Shown: positions 46,153 to 54,547 of the stretch, piece by piece | How positions within the stretch are numbered: position 1 is the stretch's first letter | Layout: every line of letters starts with the position of its first letter | Assembly (NCBI GenBank): GCA_030690265.1 | Contig: JAUYHA010000177.1 | Location: forward strand, 124,001 to 188,000 | Direction of reading: 5' to 3' | Length of the DNA stretch: 64,000 nt | DNA from: Dehalococcoidales bacterium | GTDB taxonomy: Bacteria; Chloroflexota; Dehalococcoidia; Dehalococcoidales; UBA2162 | The notes under the pieces: model-generated | What the model was told of the DNA's origin: nothing | Databases searched by the model: none | Seen by the model: the letters and a program-made list of their open reading frames with translations, nothing else | Translations under genes and position numbers: made by a program

Positions 46153-49100
46153 ATGAAGAATAAAATTTCTAAAATACTAGGGGTTGGCTTGAGCCTGGCG
46201 ATGCTGCTCAGCTTCCTGATGCCCACAATACCGGCATCAGCCGGTACCCTTTCCTGGAGCGGCGAGGGCGATGTTGAGGACCTGATTGACACTATAGACT
46301 ATGTCCTGGGTCCAGCCGACGTGGACATCGTTGACATGGCAGTCAACGGTGATGTTATCTACGCGGTTACCAACACCACGGATAATGCCACTTTCAAGTC
46401 AACCAATGGCGGTGCCACCTGGACCAGCCTTGTTTCCAGCACCGACTACCCCGGCGGCAGTTCAGGTGCTCCCGTGCTGGTAGCAGTAGCCCCGGATAAC
46501 CCCGATGTGGTCGCCATCGTCACCGATGAGCCGGAGGTCTGGCTTTCCGACGACGGCGGCTCCGACTGGGACGACCTGAACATCACATCCAGCGGTTCTT
46601 TTGCCGTTGCAACCATTAACGACATTGACATATCGCCAGGGTCAACCTACTATGTCGCCGTTGGCGGCAGCACCTCAAGCGGTGCCGAGATGTGGACGCT
46701 GAAGCTGGCGATGGCGGAAATCTGGGAAGCCGAATCCGATGACGGCACCAGCGCCGGCAGCGGTAATGTCACCAGCACAGATGAGGTCTATGCCGTCAAG
46801 TTCTCACCCAACTTCCAGACGGACAAGGCTATCGTCGCTGTCAGCGGTGATAACAGCAGCACTGCCGACCCTTACCTGCATCTTTTCCGCTGGAAGGAAG
46901 ACGACCTGGGCCGCTGGAACTCGGAAGCTACTGCCTATGATGAAATGGATGACTGGGCAGACGGTCTGGCGATAGACACCGAGACCAGCATCAGCGGGGG
47001 TATGGGGAAGGCAGATATTGCCCTGCCCGATACTTTCCTGGCTACCGAGGTCTTTGAACGTCTCATCGTGGTGGCGGTTGCCGGAGCTACCTCGGGCGGA
47101 GGCCTCAACGGCTTTACCGACACCATCCAGAACCAGTGGGAGGACTGGGCAGGCAATGACCTTGCCGTAGGAATCGGCAGCGTTGCCATTCACCCGGACG
47201 GCAAGACAATCGCCGGTGAATACAACGACAATGTGGTCTACGCCTTCAGTAAATTCACCGGTACCCCCGAGGCGGAGCGGACCAACAGCCTGAAGGGCCC
47301 CGGCGGGGCAAACAGGACCCTGGTTGCCTGGAGCGGTGATACTGCCGTAGCCACCACCTCAGGTGACGAGAGCGCCTTCTCCGTATCCACGGATGACGGC
47401 TATGCCTGGAACGACATCAGCATGATTGATACCGTACTGAGTGTTCTGGATGATGTCGCCGCTACGGCTGACGCCAAAAAGTATTACCTGACCTCACACG
47501 ACACTTCCGATGGTACAGGTACCTATGACACCAGCGTCTGGCTGAATGACGGTAGCTGGACGAGGGTCTTGAGCATGGTAAACCGGTCGGATAATGACGA
47601 AGCCGCCTTTATGGTGCGCCTGGCTCCTGAGGATGACGCGGTAGTCTTTGTGGCTGCCGAGGATAGTCAGGATATGTGGAAGAGCACCGACTCGGGTATG
47701 ACCCGGTGGCGGGCATTAACGGTTGACGAGCTCACTACCATCCAGGACTTCGTCGTTGAGAGTGCCGATGTCATCTACGCCATAGATACCGTCGGTGCTT
47801 CTAAGTCAACCACCGGCGGAGCCGGCTGGGAAACCAAAATTGGCCTTGACGGTGTAAGCGGTTTCATGGTTACCCTGGCACCGAACGGTGATGTGCTGGT
47901 GGGTGGCAGTGACGGCTATGTTGCCTTCTCCAAGGACGGCGGCTTGAGCTTTACCAAAATCACCGACCGGACAGACAATGCCAATGTCTATGTGGTTGCC
48001 GATGAGAAGTACGCCGAAAGCAATATCCTCTTCATCGCGGCCGGTGACGAGGTTGAGATAGGCGAAGCCGACAAGAACGAGAGCTGGAGCAGCTTCGAAC
48101 CTGATGCCCTGAATGGCACTGTTAGCGGTATCGCCTTCTACAAGGGCGTTCTCTGGGTGCTGACCGACAACACATCGGACAGCGACAGCAAACTCTGGCG
48201 CTCACTGAACCCGTATGACCCCGACACCGAGACACTGGCTCTGTGGAGCCGCACCCTGGAAGAGGATGTGGACCTCAATGGTGCCCAGAAGCCTCAGGGG
48301 TTGAAAGCATCCTTCGCCAACAGCAAAGGACCCAAGTTCTGGGCAATTGACGCCGCGGCTGACCCCGAAGACCAGCTTTCCAGCGTGGCCGACCCGCTAG
48401 CCCTGGCAGGTCCGACTGTATCATCACCTGAGGACGGAAGCGTCGTCCAGGTGAACACGGCAAGCGGTGGCGCTTACAACATTACCTTTTCCTGGAAGCG
48501 CTACTCGTATAGCAAGGTCCTCAACATGGACCTCGAGATTTCCAGTGACAAGGACTTTACCGCTCTTATCGTTGATACCACCGTTACCGACCTTGATAGG
48601 GATAATGTATCCCTGGTAGTCGGCCCCACTGCTGACGAGGAGGCTTCCTTCAACCCGGGCCAGACCTATTACTGGAGGGTAAGGCACAGCGCCGCTCAAC
48701 CGACAACACAGGACGCGGACGAGTGGCACTGGAACAGCCCCTGGTCTAAGGTGGGGAGCTTCACCGTCGAGGACCTGGCTGCTGCCCCCTTCAGCATTGT
48801 CACTCCAGCCTCGGGTGCTAATGATGTACCCATTCAGCCGACCCTGACCTGGACACCTTATGAGGGAGCCATTCATTATGAGGTAGCTCTGGCTGAGGAC
48901 CCAACCTTCAGTATCCTTGACTTCAGCTACACTGCCGATAACACCTTCTTCAAGGTACCAGCTACAGATGAGCTGAAATACAACACCACCTACTACTGGA
49001 GGGTGAGAGGCGTGACTGGACCGGAAGCAATAGTCAATAAGGTACTTGTCGTTCCGGCTGGTCCCTGGGAAATCGGTATCTTCACCACCATGGCGGAACC

Positions 49101-49284
49101 AGTGGTGGAAGAGCCAACAGTAATTGTTCAGCCAGGTGTGACACCACCTGCTCAGATCGTACAAGTACCGGTGCCGCAACCATCACCAATACCTTCAGGA
49201 CTGCTCTGGGCAGTGATTGCCATTGGTGCGGTGCTGGTAATTGCCTTGATTGTCCTCATCGTTAGAACCCGGAGAGTTGCCTAA
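46153..49284 (+). CDS. Large surface protein with BNR/sortilin-like repeats and C-terminal anchor
   Basis: 1,043 residues. A signal peptide (1-31, ending IPASAG) is followed by many short blades of the BNR/photosystem II stability-factor type (FKSTNGGATW, LSDDGGSDW, VSTDDGYAW, KSTDSGM, FSKDGGLSF), suggesting one or more beta-propellers over about 700 residues. Two fibronectin-III-like domains end TYYWRVR (about 840 and 955). A Pro-rich linker and one transmembrane helix with basic end (RTRRVA) anchor it. Strong promoter, long leader and a perfect terminator fit an abundant wall or S-layer-like protein. A paralogue is at 54548. Confidence 0.82.
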   Translation: MKNKISKILGVGLSLAMLLSFLMPTIPASAGTLSWSGEGDVEDLIDTIDYVLGPADVDIVDMAVNGDVIYAVTNTTDNATFKSTNGGATWTSLVSSTDYPGGSSGAPVLVAVAPDNPDVVAIVTDEPEVWLSDDGGSDWDDLNITSSGSFAVATINDIDISPGSTYYVAVGGSTSSGAEMWTLKLAMAEIWEAESDDGTSAGSGNVTSTDEVYAVKFSPNFQTDKAIVAVSGDNSSTADPYLHLFRWKEDDLGRWNSEATAYDEMDDWADGLAIDTETSISGGMGKADIALPDTFLATEVFERLIVVAVAGATSGGGLNGFTDTIQNQWEDWAGNDLAVGIGSVAIHPDGKTIAGEYNDNVVYAFSKFTGTPEAERTNSLKGPGGANRTLVAWSGDTAVATTSGDESAFSVSTDDGYAWNDISMIDTVLSVLDDVAATADAKKYYLTSHDTSDGTGTYDTSVWLNDGSWTRVLSMVNRSDNDEAAFMVRLAPEDDAVVFVAAEDSQDMWKSTDSGMTRWRALTVDELTTIQDFVVESADVIYAIDTVGASKSTTGGAGWETKIGLDGVSGFMVTLAPNGDVLVGGSDGYVAFSKDGGLSFTKITDRTDNANVYVVADEKYAESNILFIAAGDEVEIGEADKNESWSSFEPDALNGTVSGIAFYKGVLWVLTDNTSDSDSKLWRSLNPYDPDTETLALWSRTLEEDVDLNGAQKPQGLKASFANSKGPKFWAIDAAADPEDQLSSVADPLALAGPTVSSPEDGSVVQVNTASGGAYNITFSWKRYSYSKVLNMDLEISSDKDFTALIVDTTVTDLDRDNVSLVVGPTADEEASFNPGQTYYWRVRHSAAQPTTQDADEWHWNSPWSKVGSFTVEDLAAAPFSIVTPASGANDVPIQPTLTWTPYEGAIHYEVALAEDPTFSILDFSYTADNTFFKVPATDELKYNTTYYWRVRGVTGPEAIVNKVLVVPAGPWEIGIFTTMAEPVVEEPTVIVQPGVTPPAQIVQVPVPQPSPIPSGLLWAVIAIGAVLVIALIVLIVRTRRVA

Positions 49285-49337
49285 ACCCTTCAGGGTGAAC
49301 CTACCCGGTTCTGACTTGACAGATAATACTCGGCAAA

Positions 49338-49372
49338 AAGGGAGGTCGCTTACAAGCGACCTCCCTTCCTTA
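49338..49372 (+). terminator. Terminator of the first surface protein gene
   Basis: 13-bp perfect stem AAGGGAGGTCGCT / AGCGACCTCCCTT with a 4-nt loop, then TCCTTATT, 54 bp after the stop codon. Confidence 0.88.
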
Positions 49373-49381
49373 TTATGTAAC

Positions 49382-49647
49382 TGTCATTGCTTTGTCGTCC
49401 TTCGGCTGAAGGACGACAAAGCAATCTGGGCGGGGCAAAACCCATCCACCCGGATTGCCACGGGCTTCGCCCTCGCAATGACACCAAACGAAGGAGAGGT
49501 GAACCAAAGGCGTGGCAATCCAGAGGTTATTCCACAACTATCCTGTCATTGCGAGACCATTCCGATGAAGTCGGAAGGCGAAGCAATCTGGGCAGAGCGA
49601 AACCCCTCCACCCAGATTGCCACGGGCTTCGCCCTCGCAATGACACC
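49382..49647. repeat. Two tandem copies of a ~100-bp hairpin repeat
   Basis: 49382-49482 and 49546-49647 both run from GTCATTGC through GAAGCAATCTGGGC and CCACCC, to ATTGCCACGGGCTTCGCCCT and GCAATGACAC. Each is bounded by inverted GTCATTGC/GCAATGAC. No gene. Confidence 0.75.
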
Positions 49648-49711
49648 GGCAAGGATTGCCTTTAGCCCTCTTTAATATTAAGATATGGTCAGCTATCACT
49701 GGAGGTTGACT

Positions 49712-51292
49712 ATGCGACAGATTTCTACCCTGTGGAGAGCCAATGCCATCGCCTTTATCAGCAGCTTTTGCGTTATGGTGATTGAGCTTATTGCTTCACG
49801 GATACTGGCTCCCTACATCGGCGTCTCACTATATACCTGGACAAGCATTATCGGGGTTATTCTTGCCGGCATCGCCCTGGGCAACTACCTCGGCGGTAAA
49901 GTGGCGGACAGATACCCATCACCACTGGTGCTGGCAGCCATATTCCTTGCCGGCAGCCTGATGACCATCGCCATCCTGCCCGCTACCAGGCAGTTTGCCT
50001 CTGCCGGCTGGTTCGGCAACCTGCCGGTAATGCTGAACTTCACCCTGAAAACCTCCTTTATCTTCTTCCTGCCGGCTATTGTCCTCAGCATGGTTTCGCC
50101 CATGGTCATCAAGCTGACTTTGGCTGACCTGGACAAAACCGGGGGTATTGTCGGCACCATATACGCCTTCTCCACCGCCGGTGCCATCCTCGGCACTTTC
50201 ATGACCGGCTTCTACTTCATCTTATGGTTCGGCACCAGGATGATTGTCTGGCTGGTGGCAGCCGTTTTGCTCATCATGGGAATAATCGCCTGGTTCTCCT
50301 GGCGAATTCCGGACAGATGGCACCTTTCTTTGAAGAATCTCATACTATGGACACTGATTGCGGTAATAACAGTAAGCTACATTTTTCTCTACCAGTCCAG
50401 AGAAGCCTGGCAGGGAAACTATACCAGGGAATCTAACTACTTCACTATTCAGGTAGTGAACCAGCCGGGAAATGTCAAAGTACTCTGGCTTGATAACCTG
50501 GACCACAGTTATCTCATCCCGGAAGAACCGACCACTCTGGTATACGAATATTCCAGAGTCTTTGAGGAGATAGTAAGATACATTACTATGGGAAAGCCAG
50601 CGCCCAGAACCCTCCACCTGGGTGGTGGTGGGTATGCATTCCCCCGCTATATGGAGGCTATCTATCCCGGCAGTAGCAACGAAGTGGTGGAAATTGACCC
50701 GGCAGTAACGCAGGTGGCTCATGAGGAACTGGGATTGCCGCTGGAGACAAGCATCAAGACCTATAATCAGGACGCCCGCCTTTTCCTGATTCAGCGAAAG
50801 ACAGGAGATAAATATGATATTATCATCGGGGATGTTTTTAACGACTTCGCAACTCCCTATCACCTGACCACGCTGGAATTTAACCGGCTGGTAAAAGCCA
50901 ATTTAGAGAAGGATGGTATTTATCTTATTCTTCTTAACGATTACCCGAATAGCCGGTATACTCCATCTTTCATCTACACGCTCAAGCATGCCTTCGAATA
51001 TGTCTATCTTTTTAGTGTAGGCGAGGGTTGGGCACAGAGAAAGGATAATACCCTACTTATAACCGGCTATGACCGTGTCATCGTTGCCACTGACCGCTCC
51101 ATTGACCTTGCTGACTATAAAGAGTTCGTCACCGAAGGAGGACAGAAGGTATCGGCTGGCTATCCCTTAAATGAAACGGACCTGGAGAAGTGGCTAACCG
51201 CAAGAGACCCCATTCTGCTCACCGACGACCGTGCCCCGACTGATATCCTGATTTCACCGATTTTCCAGCAAACCAGGGTAATATCCAGGTAG
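49712..51292 (+). CDS. Membrane protein fused to a spermidine-synthase-like domain (1)
   Basis: 526 residues. The first 220 or so contain about seven hydrophobic spans of an MFS-like module (VMVIELIASRILAPYIGVSL, GIALGNYLGGKVADRYPSPL). The remainder is a SpeE-like Rossmann methyltransferase-fold domain (TLHLGGGGYAFPRYME, VVEIDPAV, YDIIIGDVFNDFATPYHLTT). The GGGGYAFPR loop differs from the GGGDG of true spermidine synthases, so the activity is uncertain. GGAGG precedes the ATG at 49712. It faces the polyamine-type operon convergently. Confidence 0.82.
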   Translation: MRQISTLWRANAIAFISSFCVMVIELIASRILAPYIGVSLYTWTSIIGVILAGIALGNYLGGKVADRYPSPLVLAAIFLAGSLMTIAILPATRQFASAGWFGNLPVMLNFTLKTSFIFFLPAIVLSMVSPMVIKLTLADLDKTGGIVGTIYAFSTAGAILGTFMTGFYFILWFGTRMIVWLVAAVLLIMGIIAWFSWRIPDRWHLSLKNLILWTLIAVITVSYIFLYQSREAWQGNYTRESNYFTIQVVNQPGNVKVLWLDNLDHSYLIPEEPTTLVYEYSRVFEEIVRYITMGKPAPRTLHLGGGGYAFPRYMEAIYPGSSNEVVEIDPAVTQVAHEELGLPLETSIKTYNQDARLFLIQRKTGDKYDIIIGDVFNDFATPYHLTTLEFNRLVKANLEKDGIYLILLNDYPNSRYTPSFIYTLKHAFEYVYLFSVGEGWAQRKDNTLLITGYDRVIVATDRSIDLADYKEFVTEGGQKVSAGYPLNETDLEKWLTARDPILLTDDRAPTDILISPIFQQTRVISR

Positions 51293-51316
51293 ATACCTGA
51301 GTGACAGGGGGAATGT

Positions 51317-53131
51317 CTAGGGCACCTTAACCATAAACAGAGATTGACTCGGTAAAGTAGGGCGCATAATTGAGTTGACTTTGCTCCAATCCACTTCTTC
51401 TGGCACCAGAGTAATTTTGCTGGTGTCTACTATTTCTGGCAGATAATATAAGACATCAAAGGCTGACCTGTACCTTGCCTCGTTCAAAACATACATCTCA
51501 ATGCCGTAATCCCGGTACTCCATATTAATGGCACTAGCCTCGCTTTTCATCATAATAAACGGCATACGGGTCCACTCCCGCAGCATATGCCAGGATAGTC
51601 TATCTGCCATTCGCTTTTTCTCTCCTGTCTCTTCAGTAACCCCGAGTTTCTTATAGAACCTGGGATTATCCTGCTCCAGCCGTGATAGGTAAGGGACAAT
51701 TGTCTTGAAGCCTGCCGCCTTAATGGTATTACTGTAAATTAGCCAGTCGCTTCTAGAGCCTCCTATCCTGCCGCCGGGGGCATCTAGAACGGCGAAGCCG
51801 TCCTTTTTCAAGCGTTTTCTCACGAATGAATAGAATTCCGTGCTGTATAACTTGGAAAGATTGTAATCATTAGGGGTGGGAAAATCCATGAATATGGCAT
51901 CATACTTCTCCTCGGTTGTCCTTATGAAATAAAAAGCATCCGTCACCTTCACAGTTACCCTGGGGTCGCTGATAGAACCCCTGTTCATCCGCCTGATTAG
52001 CGGGTGAGTGGAAGCCACTTTAATCATTTCAGAGTCTATATCTACCTGGGTAATACTCTTTATCTCCGCATATTTTAAAAGCTCCCTGTTAAGCAGCCCG
52101 TCACCTCCCCCCAGCACCAGGACCTTCTCAGGCACCTTATTGGCTATTATCGGCACATGAGCAAAGTACTCGTGATAAATCTCTTCGTAAGAAGAATAAA
52201 ACTGCCAGTCTCCATTTAAAAACAGGAGATAACCATTGGGATAACCCGGGTCTGTTTCGAATTTCTTGCTGTAGCTGGCATAGACAAGCTGGGCGTCAGC
52301 ATCGGCAGGATAGCTTACAATATCAATGTTCTGATACCGGGAACGGTAACGCTCCACATCTGGCCATTTCTCCGCTTGTGAAAAGGCTGTTATCAGGTTC
52401 TCGCTCGACTTCCTTGCGTAGTAAAATTTCTTTAGAAAGTACTGGTCGATACCTGAGGAAAGGGATAATGAGAGAACAAGAGCCAGTAATATGCTCACAT
52501 TACCCAGTGAGAAAATGGCAAATAATTTTCTAGGCATTCCCCTCATATAAGTGAGTAAAACAAGGGCGGCTGAAACATTTAATATAGCCGTGGCAAAGCC
52601 AGTCCGCAAAACCCCCAGGTAAGGCAGCAAAACCAGGGCAAAGGTTATCCCGCCGGCTAATGAGCCGAAGTAATCAACTCCGAGGACAGAGTTAGCCGTC
52701 TTTTCTTTCTCCTCTTCTCTAATATGAATCAGGAGGGGCAGCTCAAAACCGCTGAGAAGACCGATGACGGCTATAACCCCATAGCTAAAGGTAAAGAACA
52801 GGATTAGCCCTATAGTTTTATACATATTCATCATCAAGTAAGCATAGAGCATATGGGAGAAGTATAAGAAGGCGACCGCCGCACCTCCCACCACACTTAA
52901 CAGAATTTCCACCTTCCAGAGAGTCCCCATAGCCCGGGCCAATCTTCTGTCCCCACAGAGGAAAGCCCCCAGCCCCAGAGAAGCCAGGTATAAGCCGATG
53001 GTGGTGCTATACCTCACCACACTGTTGCCGGTCATTAAAGTCAATGCCTGAGCCATTAAAAGCTCATAGACGATGCTACAGAAGGCGACAATAAAGGTGA
53101 TAAGATAAATAATGCTTATTCTCTTCATCAT
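51317..53131 (-). CDS. Membrane protein fused to a spermidine-synthase-like domain (2)
   Basis: 604 residues. N-terminal MFS-like spans (IVAFCSIVYELLMAQALT, GLYLASLGLGAFLCG) are followed by a complete SpeE-like domain: VLVLGGGDGLLNRELLKY (SAM-type loop), VDIDSEMI, and YDAIFMDFPTPNDYNLSKLY with catalytic Asp. Probably an aminopropyltransferase or related enzyme tethered to the membrane. It is downstream of an AdoMet decarboxylase gene on the same strand, which would supply decarboxylated AdoMet. Confidence 0.87.
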   Translation of the reverse strand: MMKRISIIYLITFIVAFCSIVYELLMAQALTLMTGNSVVRYSTTIGLYLASLGLGAFLCGDRRLARAMGTLWKVEILLSVVGGAAVAFLYFSHMLYAYLMMNMYKTIGLILFFTFSYGVIAVIGLLSGFELPLLIHIREEEKEKTANSVLGVDYFGSLAGGITFALVLLPYLGVLRTGFATAILNVSAALVLLTYMRGMPRKLFAIFSLGNVSILLALVLSLSLSSGIDQYFLKKFYYARKSSENLITAFSQAEKWPDVERYRSRYQNIDIVSYPADADAQLVYASYSKKFETDPGYPNGYLLFLNGDWQFYSSYEEIYHEYFAHVPIIANKVPEKVLVLGGGDGLLNRELLKYAEIKSITQVDIDSEMIKVASTHPLIRRMNRGSISDPRVTVKVTDAFYFIRTTEEKYDAIFMDFPTPNDYNLSKLYSTEFYSFVRKRLKKDGFAVLDAPGGRIGGSRSDWLIYSNTIKAAGFKTIVPYLSRLEQDNPRFYKKLGVTEETGEKKRMADRLSWHMLREWTRMPFIMMKSEASAINMEYRDYGIEMYVLNEARYRSAFDVLYYLPEIVDTSKITLVPEEVDWSKVNSIMRPTLPSQSLFMVKVP

Positions 53132-53174
53132 CAGGCGAAATCCTCTTTTACTAAGAGACTGTCAGGCTAAGCAA

Positions 53175-53283
53175 TTGACTCTTTTCCCATTGTTCATTCC
53201 GGATTTGTTCCGGAATCCAGGTAGGGTGGCACGGCTGGATTCCCGCTTTCGCGGGAATGACACATTATTTACCTGACGCGACA
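53175..53283. repeat. Palindromic repeat between speH and the fused synthase gene
   Basis: TTCCGGATTTGTTCCGGAA and ATTCCCGCTTTCGCGGGAAT hairpins, same family as the repeats near 28 and 45 kb. It ends GACACTAG, whose CTAG contains the speH stop codon. Confidence 0.6.
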
Positions 53284-53691
53284 CTAGAAACCTCTTGGTA
53301 TTATGCGGTATCTGACTTGCTCAGCCTCAAACTTTTCCTTCATAACCTCTATAGCTATGTAGGCATCCATCTCCTGGCCGCAGGTAAAAATGTCTGCGGC
53401 GGCATAGCTTTCCTCCGGCCAGGTATGTATGGCAACATGCGACTCTTTTATTAAAAATACCCCGCTGACACCCTCCGGTTCAAACTGATGAAAGGCAACA
53501 TCTACCAGACTGGTCTTCGATTTTCTAATAACCTCATCCATAATTTGCTTCACATCTTTAACTTTCCTTAATTTATCCGGCGGGCAATTGATTAACTCGA
53601 CCAGGAAATGGCTGCCAAATTCCCTGGTCAAGTCAGAATTACTCTCTATGCGGGTAATAGATTCAGCCGGATTTATTTCCTTCATACTCAT
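53284..53691 (-). CDS. speH: S-adenosylmethionine decarboxylase, prokaryotic small type
   Basis: 135 residues. It makes decarboxylated AdoMet, the aminopropyl donor. The self-cleaving site ESHVAIHTWPE gives the pyruvoyl Ser and the proton-donor His, and DIFTCG supplies the catalytic Cys. Length and GVFLIKESH context are normal. AAGGAGGTGTT lies directly before the ATG and just after the stop of the truncated membrane gene (9 bp apart). The gene order truncated membrane protein, speH, fused synthase looks like one operon. Confidence 0.95.
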   Translation of the reverse strand: MSMKEINPAESITRIESNSDLTREFGSHFLVELINCPPDKLRKVKDVKQIMDEVIRKSKTSLVDVAFHQFEPEGVSGVFLIKESHVAIHTWPEESYAAADIFTCGQEMDAYIAIEVMKEKFEAEQVRYRIIPRGF

Positions 53692-53700
53692 AACACCTCC

Positions 53701-54372
53701 TTACCCCGATAGATACTTTTCTATAAAAAAGGCCCCTATCGGATGTGAAAATAGGACACCAACCAGCAAAACAAGCCCTAAAGCAAAGTTAGCCAGCAGC
53801 AAAAAGGGGAAACCTTTTCTCATTTCGGCGACTCCTTTGAAAAGCAAAAGCGATCCCCCGACAGCATTCAAAGAGCCGGTCAGAAAAGCAATTGTTAGCA
53901 CGCCTATTTTGGGTAATAACAAAATGGGGAAAATCACCGTTCCTGACAGAGCCCCGATATAGTTTACTCCCAGGACTAAATTCGTGGTTCTTTCCTTTTC
54001 CTGACCCCTGATTTCAATGAGCAGCGGAATCTCAAAGCCGGTCAGAATACCAATGGCTATAATTAACGAATGACTCAAAATGAAAAAGAGGCTGGCAAAA
54101 GGACTTAGCATATCAAACAGGTGAAGATAAACTACGGAGAAACCCCCAATGATACTCAGCAGAATTTCTATCTTGACAAGCGAGTTAACCGAATCTCTGA
54201 GTATTCTACCCCGGCATAAGAAAGCACCCACCCCCATGGAAGCGAGATACAAGCCGACCGTGGTACTGTATCTCAGCACAGTATCGCCCAGAAAAGCTGA
54301 CAGGGACTGGGCCATTACCAGTTCATAGACAATGCTGCAATACGCCAGTATGAAGGTAATAACATAGGTCAT
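53701..54372 (-). CDS. Stand-alone membrane half of the fused synthase family
   Basis: 223 residues, about seven hydrophobic spans, closely related to the first third of the 604-residue protein (YCSIVYELVMAQSLS; GLYLASMGVGAFLCRG; GFEIPLLIEIRGQEKERTTNLVLGVNYIGALSG in part). It stops where the enzyme domain would begin, with an orderly end (FIEKYLSG) and speH following at once, so it may be a functional membrane subunit and not only debris. Confidence 0.75.
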   Translation of the reverse strand: MTYVITFILAYCSIVYELVMAQSLSAFLGDTVLRYSTTVGLYLASMGVGAFLCRGRILRDSVNSLVKIEILLSIIGGFSVVYLHLFDMLSPFASLFFILSHSLIIAIGILTGFEIPLLIEIRGQEKERTTNLVLGVNYIGALSGTVIFPILLLPKIGVLTIAFLTGSLNAVGGSLLLFKGVAEMRKGFPFLLLANFALGLVLLVGVLFSHPIGAFFIEKYLSG

Positions 54373-54510
54373 CTATCCATATACCCGAATTCCTCACCTC
54401 AGATTCACCGCAGTATTTTAACTCGTTCCCACCGTAGTTGCTGTATCAGGTCTCTTTCCATAAACGGATTATAACACAAACAATTTCCCTTTGCTTACAG
54501 CCATTAAGGA

Positions 54511-54540
54511 TTGACTTCTAGCTTAAAGTCAGACTAAAAT
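54511..54540 (+). promoter_or_regulatory. Promoter of the second surface protein, leaderless
   Basis: TTGACT (54511-54516), 18 bp, TAAAAT (54535-54540). The expected start, 7-8 nt on, coincides with the ATG at 54548, and there is no Shine-Dalgarno, so the mRNA is probably leaderless. Confidence 0.6.
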
Positions 54541-54547
54541 TCGCCAT

